Part shown: piece after piece, positions 8,222-14,551 of the stretch
Position numbering within the stretch: the stretch's first letter is position 1
How the letters are laid out: every line of letters begins with the position of its first letter
NCBI RefSeq assembly: GCF_014648495.1
Contig: NZ_BMRF01000001.1
Coordinates: 1,043,177-1,107,176 of the forward strand
Direction of reading: 5' to 3'
Length of the DNA stretch: 64,000 bases
Source of the DNA: Actinomadura cremea
GTDB lineage: Bacteria; Actinomycetota; Actinomycetes; Streptosporangiales; Streptosporangiaceae
Program-made: the position numbers and the translations under genes
Notes under the pieces: generated by a model
Seen by the model: the letters and a program-made list of their open reading frames with translations, nothing else
What the model was told of the DNA's origin: nothing
Database searches by the model: none

Positions 8222-10204
8222 ATGACGTCACCACTTCGCCCGGTCGATAGCCACTCGGACACCCCTTCCGACCTCGCCGAGTTCATCCGGCCGCTTCCGC
8301 ACAGCATCGAGGCAGAACAACACGTTCTCGGCGCGGTCATGCTCTCCCCGCTCGCGCTCCCCGAGGTTCGCGCGCTCCTGGACGGCAGCGAGTTCTACCG
8401 CCCCGGGCACCGGATGATCTGGGACGGCGTCGTTGGCCTGGCGGACCGAGGCGCCCCCTTTGAGCCTGTCGCCGTGGCAACCGCCATCGATGCGCGGGAA
8501 CTCGCGAGGATCGGAGGCGCTCCGTACCTGCACACGCTCATCAGCCAGGTACCCAGCGCCACGAACGCCGCGTACTACGCCCAGCTCGTTCGCAGCCTCG
8601 CCTACGCCCGTCGCGTCATCGAGACCGGGACGCGCCTCATGCAGCTCGGCTACGGCACCAACAGCGACACCGAATCCGACTTCCGAGGCGCCGTCGCCGC
8701 CGAAGTTGCCGCTCTCGCCGCGGTGGACGCGCAGGGTTGGCCGACTCCTGCGCCCCTCTCCGCGACTCCGGAACTGCCGACGTTCCCTGTCTGGGCCTTC
8801 CCTGACTGGCTGGGCGAGTACGCGGCCCGCCTCGCCGAGGTCACCCAGACTCCGGCCGATCTCGCCGGATCCCTTGCCCTCGCAGTTCTCGGCGTGGCGG
8901 CCGGAGGCAAGGTCTGGGTCCAAGGCCTCGCATGGACCGAACCGACGAACCTGTTCACGCTCGTCGTGTTGCCGCCCGGAAACCGCAAGTCCGAGGCCTA
9001 CAAGCACATGACGGCCCCGATCAGGGCCGCTGAAACAATCCTCGTCGAGCAGGCCAAGCCCGTCATCGCCGAGGCGGTCATTGCCCGACGCGTCGCCGAA
9101 GCACACGCCGAAAAGACTGAGAAGGCCGCCGCAAGCGCCGTAGACGCCACACAGCAGGCCGCCGCCCTGGACGAGGCGACCACGGCGCGTCTGGCGCTGG
9201 ACGAGACGGCCGTTCCGGCCGAACCGTGCCTGTTCTCTGACGACGCGACGGTGGAGCGTCTTACTTCTCATCTCTCCGAGCAGGGCGGCCGGTTCGCGAT
9301 CCTCTCGCCGGAGGGCGAGGTCTTCTCCATCGCGGCAGGACGCTACTCCGGCGCTCCTAACTTCGCTGTCCTCAAGTCCGGGCACGCGGGCGAGGAGATG
9401 CGTATCGATCGCATGGGACGCGCCTCCGAACGCATCCCCGCCGCGACGATCACCCTGGGAATCTGCACGCAACCCGGCGTCCTGACGCGCCTCGGCGAGA
9501 CGCCACAGTTCCTTGAACAGGGACTACTCGGCCGGCTGCTTTACTCCGTGCCCAAGTCGCTGCTCGGCTACCGCGATCCCAACCCCGCACCCATCCCCCC
9601 GCACTTCACCGACACCTACCGCGCCAACGTCACGGCCCTAATCCTGTCCCTGCACGCGCTCTCCGAGCCTGCAACGCTGCGTTTCGCTCCCGATGCCGAG
9701 GCCGCCGCACTCGCCCTCCTGACCGAGACAGAGCCACGCTTCCGCCCCGGAACTGGCGACCTCGCCCACATGACCGATTGGGGCGGCAAGTACGTCGGCG
9801 CTGTCCTCCGCATCGCGGCGCTACTCCATCTCGCCGAACACTTCCGCGACGGTTGGGACCGCCCGGTCAGCCTCGCTACTTTCCAGAACGTTCGTCAGAT
9901 AGGCGAGTACTTCACCGTCCACGCGCAAGCCGCATACGACGCTATCGGCGCGGACCCGGCAGTCGCTGATGCCCGTGTCCTCCTCGAATGGATCGAACGA
10001 ACCGCAACCACACAGTTCGGCGCACGCGACGTCCTGTCCTCCCTACGCCGTTTTAAGAAGGTCGCGGACCTAGACCCGGCGCTCCGCATCCTGGAGTCAC
10101 ACGGCTGGATCCGGCGCATCCCCACGGCCCCAAAGACCGGCCGAGGCCGCAAGGCCGGACCCGTCTACGAGACGCACCCCGACACAACATCGGGGACGCG
10201 ATGA
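8222..10204 (+). CDS. AICE replication protein (DnaB-N-like plus DUF3987/YfjI-like)
   Basis: A 660-residue protein. Residues about 25-130 match the DnaB helicase N-terminal domain (PLPHSIEAEQHVLGAVML, then FYRPGHRMIWDGVVGLADRG). From about 185 on it resembles DUF3987 primase/helicase-like proteins of mobile elements, with LVVLPPGNRKSEAYKHM as a P-loop-like segment and EQGLLGRLLYSVPKSLLGYR further on. The C-terminal part may be a winged helix. Proteins of this layout are presumed to start or support autonomous replication of excised elements; the exact reaction is not established here. ATG 8222 is chosen for the GACGGAGG site about 12 bp upstream. No frameshift is seen, in contrast to the integrase and translocase. 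Confidence 0.75.
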   Translation: MTSPLRPVDSHSDTPSDLAEFIRPLPHSIEAEQHVLGAVMLSPLALPEVRALLDGSEFYRPGHRMIWDGVVGLADRGAPFEPVAVATAIDARELARIGGAPYLHTLISQVPSATNAAYYAQLVRSLAYARRVIETGTRLMQLGYGTNSDTESDFRGAVAAEVAALAAVDAQGWPTPAPLSATPELPTFPVWAFPDWLGEYAARLAEVTQTPADLAGSLALAVLGVAAGGKVWVQGLAWTEPTNLFTLVVLPPGNRKSEAYKHMTAPIRAAETILVEQAKPVIAEAVIARRVAEAHAEKTEKAAASAVDATQQAAALDEATTARLALDETAVPAEPCLFSDDATVERLTSHLSEQGGRFAILSPEGEVFSIAAGRYSGAPNFAVLKSGHAGEEMRIDRMGRASERIPAATITLGICTQPGVLTRLGETPQFLEQGLLGRLLYSVPKSLLGYRDPNPAPIPPHFTDTYRANVTALILSLHALSEPATLRFAPDAEAAALALLTETEPRFRPGTGDLAHMTDWGGKYVGAVLRIAALLHLAEHFRDGWDRPVSLATFQNVRQIGEYFTVHAQAAYDAIGADPAVADARVLLEWIERTATTQFGARDVLSSLRRFKKVADLDPALRILESHGWIRRIPTAPKTGRGRKAGPVYETHPDTTSGTR

Positions 10205-10426
10205 CTACCGGGCACCCGCTCACAGACCGTCACGTCCTCAGGGGCTCCGCACCCGGTGTCAGCAGCGCAACACATCAGCAGAACTCAACAGAAAAGGGGT
10301 CACGGCGAATTCTGCTCGATTCCGCTGACGTGCTTCACCGCTGTAGACCTCCGCCCGTGCCCGGATACCTCGACGCTCCGTAGTCCCCACGCTCGACGCC
10401 GTTCCGCCTGCCCCGGAGGTTCCGCC
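10205..10426. other. Intergenic region before the excisionase gene
   Basis: About 220 bp without a supported gene. The sequence is less GC-rich than its neighbours and could carry the promoter of xis-int. Confidence 0.4.
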
Positions 10427-10633
10427 GTGACCGCCTTCATTGCCCCAGATTCGGACCTTCTCCTGACCGTCGAGGAAGCCGCCCACCGACTCAAGATCGG
10501 CCGGACGCAGATGTACAGCCTCATCACGTCCGGCGAGGTCCAGAGCGTGACCATCGGCCGTCTGCGCCGAGTCCCCGCCGAATGCCTCACTGCCTACGTC
10601 TCCGGCCTCATGGCCGCTGCTCAGCACAACTAG
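10427..10633 (+). CDS. xis: Excisionase (AlpA/MerR-like HTH_17)
   Basis: A 68-residue protein. LLTVEEAAHRLKIGRTQMYS and GRLRRVPAECLTAYVSGL make the winged helix of excisionase-type HTH_17 proteins, which bend attachment-site DNA and bias the integrase toward excision. GTG 10427 follows GGAGG at 10415-10419. The stop is 12 bp before the first integrase codon, so the two genes should be cotranscribed. Confidence 0.88.
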   Translation: MTAFIAPDSDLLLTVEEAAHRLKIGRTQMYSLITSGEVQSVTIGRLRRVPAECLTAYVSGLMAAAQHN

Positions 10634-10645
10634 CCGGAGGGAACG

Positions 10646-11895
10646 ATCACGGGACGCAACGCTAACGGCCGATCCAGCATCTACCAGGGCAAGGATGGTT
10701 ACTGGCATGGCCGAGTGACGGTCGGCACCAAGGACGACGGTAAGCCTGACCGGCGTCACGTCATGGCCAAGACCAAGGCCGAGGTCACTTCGAAGGTCAA
10801 GAAGCTGGAGGAGCTTCGAGACAAGGGGAGGATGCCCAAGGCCGGGCAGCGCTGGACGGTCGAGAAGTGGCTACGGCACTGGATCGACAACATTGCGACT
10901 CCGCCGAGGATCTCGGAGAACGCGCACTCTGGCTACCGCGTGGACGTCGAGAAACACCTCGTTCCCGGCCTCGGCGCTCACCGCTTGGACAAGCTCGCGC
11001 CGGAACACTGCGAGAAGCTCTACGCGAAGATGCAGGAGGAGCAGGGACTTTCGGCGGGTACGGCCCATCACGTACACCGGACACTCCGCAACGCCCTAAA
11101 CGTGGCGGTCCGACGTGGTCTACTCGGCAGCAACCCGGTACTTCTTGCTACGGCACCAAGGCTGGAAGAGGAGGAGCCAGAGCCGTACGAAGTCACCGAA
11201 ATCAAGGGTCTGCTCAAGGTCGCTCAGGAGCAGGAACGGAACGGCGCCCGATGGGTTGTCGCCCTCGCTCTCGGTCTCCGACAGGGCGAAGCGCTCGGCC
11301 TCAAGTGGGCCGACGTAGACCTTGGCACAGGCTTGATCCGTATCCGACGCGGACGCCTCCGCCCCAAGTATGCGCACGGGTGCGGAGCCAACCCGTGCGG
11401 TCGGAAGGCCGGCTACTGCCCCGAGCGTAAGCAGACCCGGTCCGAGACTGGACGGACCAAGTCCAAGGCTGGCCGCCGCACTATTGGCCTACCCGCACCT
11501 TTGATAGAACTTCTCAAGTTGCACAAGTCCAAACAAGAGGCAGAGCGTATGGAAGCTCGCCAACTCTGGCATGAAGGTGACTACGTCTTCGCCAAGCCAG
11601 ACGGCAGCCTTTGATACCCAACACGGACTATCGCCAGTGGAAGGCCCTGCTGGAGAAGGCAGGACTCCGCGAGGTTCGGCTCCATGACGCCCGCCATACG
11701 GCCGCAACGGTCTTGCTCATTCTCGGTGTCCCAACCCCAACGGCCATGGCCATCATGGGATGGTCAAGCGCCTCCATGGCCAAGCGCTACCAGCACATGA
11801 GCGACGCCATCCGGAGCGACGTCGCCGCTCGCATCGGTGGGCTTCTCTGGCAGTCAAGCGGGGTCCAGGGCTCCGATGATGACCTCCTAGCCTGA
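10646..11895 (+). pseudogene. int: Tyrosine integrase, frameshifted in the catalytic domain
   Basis: Codons from 10646 read ITGRNANGRSSIYQGKDGYW, the usual N-terminus of AICE integrases, but the first codon is ATC where GTG is expected; GGAGGG lies just upstream. The nearest standard start is GTG 10715, 23 codons in. The core-binding domain and the first catalytic part (ALGLRQGEALGLKW, catalytic Arg) end at a TGA at 11612-11614. The rest is in another frame from 11611: VRLHDARHTAATVL (HxxR) and MAKRYQHM (nucleophile Tyr). Loss of one C near 11607 explains the break (expected GSPLIPNTD). So Arg I lies on one side of the shift and His, Arg II and Tyr on the other. Unless a ribosome slips, no active recombinase is made. 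Confidence 0.85.
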
Positions 11896-12143
11896 GTCTT
11901 CCAAGGTCAGAAGCGTGGTTGGCCTCTTCGGCGCGGTCTGGTTCAACCTTCACACACGGCTCTGGAGTGCCCTGCATCGCGCGGTGCGGTGCGGGGCACT
12001 CGTCGGCTGGGAGCGTCAGCACCTATCTATCTGCGTGCGCGTGTGCGCGCGAATAGCACGTCCTGGGAGATCGATGCAACCCCCGTGATGCGGACAGTTG
12101 ATTCGGACAGGAGCGCGTCTCTCCCAGACTGAGGCCAACACCA
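11834..12143. repeat. 310-bp direct repeat, copy 1 (covers the integrase 3' end)
   Basis: Matches 12235-12544 with only a few mismatches. It begins within the last codons of the integrase and continues into non-coding DNA. The offset is 401 bp, so a 401-bp tandem duplication is inferred, with 91 bp of unrepeated sequence between copies. Confidence 0.9.
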
Positions 12144-12234
12144 CCGGTCCGGTTGGTCTGGGATCTCTGCGTGCAGATCTTCCGAAGTCCAGGGGTTCCA
12201 GGGGCCTCCGCTCGTCGGTGGAAGCACCATCGCG

Positions 12235-12544
12235 TCGGTGGGCTTCTCTGGCAGTCAAGCGGGGTCCAGGGCTCCGATGATGACCTCCTAGCCTGAGTCT
12301 TCCAAGGTCAGAAGCGTGGTTGGCCTCTTCGGCGCGGTCTGGTTCAACCTTCACACACGGCTCTGGAGTGCCCTGCATCGCGCGGTGCGGTGCGGGGCAC
12401 TCGTCGGCTGGGAGCGTCAGCACCTATCTATCTGCGTGCGCGTGTGCGCGCGAATAGCACGTCCTGCGAGATCGATGCAACCCCCGTGATGCGGACAGTT
12501 GATTCGGACAAAAGCGCATCTCTCCCAGACTGAGGCCAACACCA
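12235..12544. repeat. 310-bp direct repeat, copy 2
   Basis: Second copy of 11834-12143. Differences include GGGAGA to GCGAGA and changes in the GACAGGAGCGC stretch. It carries a useless copy of the last integrase codons. Minus-strand open frames inside both copies are shadows. Confidence 0.9.
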
Positions 12545-12594
12545 TCGGATTCATTCTCGAATAGAACTAGATTCAAGATCGGCAGAGTCTCCTG

Positions 12595-12693
12595 TAGTGA
12601 GTAGACAGCGAGTAGGCAGTGCATAGGCAGCGAGTAGGCAGTGCATAGGCAGCGAGTAGGCAGTGCGTAGACAGCGAGTAGGCAGTGCAACAT
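12595..12693. repeat. Iteron-like array of 11-bp units (22-bp higher-order unit)
   Basis: CAGCGAGTAGG alternates with CAGTGCATAGG from 12606: units start at 12606, 12617, 12628, 12639, 12650, 12661, 12672 and 12683, with decayed units at both ends. One strand is strongly purine-biased. The regular 11-bp spacing puts each unit on the same helix face, as in replication-initiator iterons. There are no spacers, so it is not a CRISPR array. Confidence 0.85.
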
Positions 12694-13450
12694 CTAATGC
12701 GGAGCGAGAGGGGTAGGTGTTGCGGCTTCTGGTGTCGCACGTTACCGTGCAAATCGATTTGCCCGCTCCTTGAAATTTGTCGCTTTTGTCGGAAATTTGA
12801 GAGATGAGTGTCCAGGATGGGTTCTCGGAGTGGACATCCATTTTGGTGCTTTAGTGGCAAGAGTTAGAAGGCGTCTGGCGCTGCTTCAGTAGGATGTGAA
12901 GATCCTTCTTGATGATTCTCGCCGCTCTCCGACGTCTCCCATTATCTCTATAGCGTGTGCACACATATTTTGTGAAAGACGTTCAGAGTAGGTGGCAGGG
13001 CAAGGTCCCAGGGGCCCAGAGGGCGCGGACCTTATCATGCGGGTGCCCCGCGCTCTTCCCCTGAGAGGCGCGTGCTCGCAGTCTGTCGACCGGGCGCCTT
13101 GGGTGTGGGGCGAGGGCTATTTGTCGGACGCATGTGGTAGAGGCGCGCGTCGCGCGTCTCGCGCGCACGGGCGCGCGACTACCACGAGTGATCGCCGAGA
13201 TGCCACCTAAATGGCCCTGAGATGCTCCCTGGCGGCCGGGGAGCGGTCCGCGCGTTCTTCGCCACGGGTGCTGTACCGTTGAGGCGTGAGCGTCGATTTG
13301 AGGCGCTTGTGGGCAGCGAGGGAGGAGTGGTGAAAGTGACTCAAGTGGGAAGCCAGTACGGAAGTGCCCGGGATGGTCCCGGCCGTTTCCGGTTCGCGGG
13401 CGGGAAGGAACGCCCGGAGAAGGGAAGGCACAGCCCTCCGCATATGCGAA
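12694..13450. other. Non-coding, AT-richer stretch of the element
   Basis: About 750 bp with no frame I can support as coding. Parts near 12690-12990 are clearly lower in GC than the rest of the window. 13140-13190 contains alternating GCGC runs with dyad symmetry. Together with the iteron-like array it could contain an origin or regulatory region. Confidence 0.5.
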
Positions 13451-13474
13451 CGGCTCCCTGGTCAGAGGGAGCCG
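13451..13474 (+). terminator. Hairpin before the small membrane-protein gene
   Basis: A perfect 9-bp stem (CGGCTCCCT at 13451-13459, AGGGAGCCG at 13466-13474) with a 6-nt loop, followed by CTCTTG. It could be a terminator or attenuator. Confidence 0.6.
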
Positions 13475-13528
13475 CTCTTGCGTCCAGTCCCCCGGGATTT
13501 CAGCAGATCCAAGAGAAGGACGGTACTG

Positions 13529-13756
13529 GTGAGCCTACCTTGGCGTAGGAAGAATCAGAACAGCACCCCCCGTGACCAGCCCGAGGAGCCCGAGCGGCTC
13601 TCTCAGCGTTGGGCGATCATCCTAGGTTTTTCGATCATCGGCGGCGGCGTCGCCGAGGCTGCCGGCGCCGCAGCGGAAGCCGCGCCGCCCAGCCCCGTGA
13701 CGGGCGTCGTGGTCGGCCTCGCGATCGCGACGGGGCTCCACAAGATCCTAAAGTGA
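13529..13756 (+). CDS. Small membrane protein of unknown function
   Basis: A 75-residue protein. The first 27 residues are charged (PWRRKNQNSTPRDQPEEPER). Then follow a hydrophobic segment WAIILGFSIIGGGVAEAAGA and a second one PVTGVVVGLAIATGLHKIL. The Gly/Ala-rich helices can pack in a membrane. GTG 13529 follows AGAAGGA at about 13514-13520. A strong terminator follows at 13766-13792, which supports a real transcription unit. It lies between the iteron-like region and the tRNA, inside the element. A toxin-like or bacteriocin-like peptide is possible, but nothing proves it. Confidence 0.55.
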   Translation: MSLPWRRKNQNSTPRDQPEEPERLSQRWAIILGFSIIGGGVAEAAGAAAEAAPPSPVTGVVVGLAIATGLHKILK

Positions 13757-13765
13757 GTTGATCTT

Positions 13766-13792
13766 GCGCGCCCGTCCAGCGGACGGGCGCGC
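13766..13792 (+). terminator. Strong terminator after the small membrane-protein gene
   Basis: A perfect 12-bp stem, GCGCGCCCGTCC (13766-13777) with its complement (13781-13792), and a 3-nt loop. It lies 9 bp after the stop codon. Confidence 0.8.
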
Positions 13793-13827
13793 GGTGTTGG
13801 GCTCAGACTGCTGGACTCCAGCGGAAT

Positions 13828-13847
13828 CGAGACTAGGACTGAGACTG
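13828..13847. other. Candidate integrase arm-type sites, right end
   Basis: GAGACT at 13829-13834 and 13841-13846, 12 bp apart, matching the spacing at 6522 and 6534. They lie about 60-75 bp from the right core repeat. Confidence 0.4.
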
Positions 13848-13855
13848 GAAGCACT

Positions 13856-13884
13856 GAGGGCGGCACCCAGATGGGGCCGCCCTC
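13856..13884. terminator. Terminator-like hairpin next to tRNA-Ser
   Basis: GAGGGCGGC at 13856-13864 pairs with GCCGCCCTC at 13876-13884. It lies just 3' of the minus-strand tRNA gene and is related to the hairpin at 6272-6301. Confidence 0.7.
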
Positions 13885-13907
13885 GAACGTTCTGCCTGGT
13901 GAGGCTG

Positions 13908-13962
13908 GCGGAGGATGCGAGATTCGAACTCGCGAGCGCTTGCACGCAACACGCTTTCCAAG
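13908..13962 (-). repeat. attR core: 3' half of the intact tRNA-Ser gene
   Basis: Identical over 55 bp to 6326-6380. Because the element supplies this half, the tRNA gene stays functional after integration. Confidence 0.92.
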
Positions 13963-13993
13963 CGTGCGCCCTAGGCCACTAGGCGAATCCTCC
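13909..13993 (-). tRNA. tRNA-Ser (anticodon GGA)
   Basis: Reading the minus strand, acceptor GGAGGAT (13987-13993) pairs with ATCCTCC (13910-13916), and discriminator G is at 13909. The anticodon loop is TTGGAAA with anticodon GGA. A long variable arm and a T arm with GTTCGAATC are present, as in class II serine tRNAs. CCA follows directly at 13906-13908. Length without CCA is 85 nt. It is the attachment site of the AICE. Confidence 0.95.
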
Positions 13994-14003
13994 GCGGAAC
14001 AGC

Positions 14004-14360
14004 TTACCGGGTGCCGGGCACTGCTCGCGCATCGATTACCGCCTCGACGGGGATCGGGCCGTAGACGTGCGGGAACAGCTCCTCCCCGGCGGGCTCGTCG
14101 CGGACGGGCGCGTCCAGACGGGACGCGTCGATCACCAGAAGGACCAGGCTCTCGCGGTCCACGCCGGTGTAGAAGCGGCCGAGGACGCCCTGCACCTGCT
14201 CGAGGTCGGACGAGCAGTGCACGAAGCCCTCGTCGTCGAGCGTCCGTCCGAGGGTGGACATCGTGTACGACACACCCGCGTCCCTGGCCGATTCCCAGTG
14301 GCGTCGTTCGGCGATGTGCAGGAGCGTGCGCTGCGCTGGAGCGGTATGGGAGTCGGCCAT
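14004..14360 (-). CDS. DUF952 domain protein
   Basis: A 118-residue protein with LLHIAERRHWESARDAGVSY, EGFVHCSSDLEQVQGVLGRF, LVLLVIDASRLDAPVR and LFPHVYGPIPVEAVIDAR. These are the signature blocks of DUF952, a small ADP-ribosyltransferase-like fold with conserved His and Arg/Glu positions and no established reaction. ATG 14360 (MADSHTA) is chosen; an upstream in-frame extension would run into the SRP RNA region. It is single and points toward the tRNA gene. Confidence 0.88.
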   Translation of the reverse strand: MADSHTAPAQRTLLHIAERRHWESARDAGVSYTMSTLGRTLDDEGFVHCSSDLEQVQGVLGRFYTGVDRESLVLLVIDASRLDAPVRDEPAGEELFPHVYGPIPVEAVIDARAVPGTR

Positions 14361-14417
14361 GCGACGGAGACTACGGCGGAACCGTGCCAACCCCTTAGTC
14401 AGATGCCATAGACTCAA

Positions 14418-14514
14418 GGCAGACCCCTCGCACGGCGTCACCCTGTGAACCTCCCCAGGGCCGGAAGGCAGCAAGGATAAGCAGGCTCTGGCGGGTGTGC
14501 GGGGGGTCCTTTCG
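14418..14514 (+). ncRNA. ffs: Signal recognition particle 4.5S RNA
   Basis: The conserved SRP hairpin is clear: GGCCGGAAGGCAGCAAGG (about 14459-14476) with the GGAA tetraloop, the 5' arm AGACCCCTCGCAC (14421-14433) and the 3' arm GTGTGCGGGGGGTCC (14495-14509), then a T-rich tail. It binds Ffh to target proteins to the membrane. The place just upstream of dnaX is typical of actinomycetes. Confidence 0.93.
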
Positions 14515-14551
14515 CTTCTGACGCTCTGCTCTTGAGGAGGGCGGACCCCCG

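Larger units (their letters stand above)
6326..13962. mobile_element. Degenerate actinomycete integrative and conjugative element (AICE) in tRNA-Ser(GGA)
   Basis: About 7.6 kb bounded by a 55-bp identical repeat of the tRNA-Ser 3' half (6326-6380 and 13908-13962). The gene order is translocase (TraB/FtsK-like), small CxxC membrane protein, replication protein, excisionase, tyrosine integrase. This is the core set of pSAM2-type AICEs, which integrate into tRNA genes and move as double-stranded DNA. The translocase lacks its N-terminus and the integrase is frameshifted, so the element is probably immobile. Between integrase and tRNA lie a 310-bp duplication, an iteron-like array and a small membrane-protein gene. 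No relaxase is present, as expected for this class. Boundaries are confident from the repeat; the exact crossover point within it is not. Confidence 0.88.

Noticed and set aside
11600-11620. Programmed frameshift in the AICE integrase
   Set aside because: No slippery heptamer or downstream structure is evident; simple decay is more likely, though it was kept as a test in the findings.
12595-12693. Possible CRISPR array
   Set aside because: Units are 11 bp, contiguous and without spacers, and no cas genes are near.
12016-12860. Minus-strand frames giving repetitive Cys/Leu/Tyr-rich peptides
   Set aside because: They translate the 310-bp duplication and the 11-bp tandem array; no start signals or family pattern.
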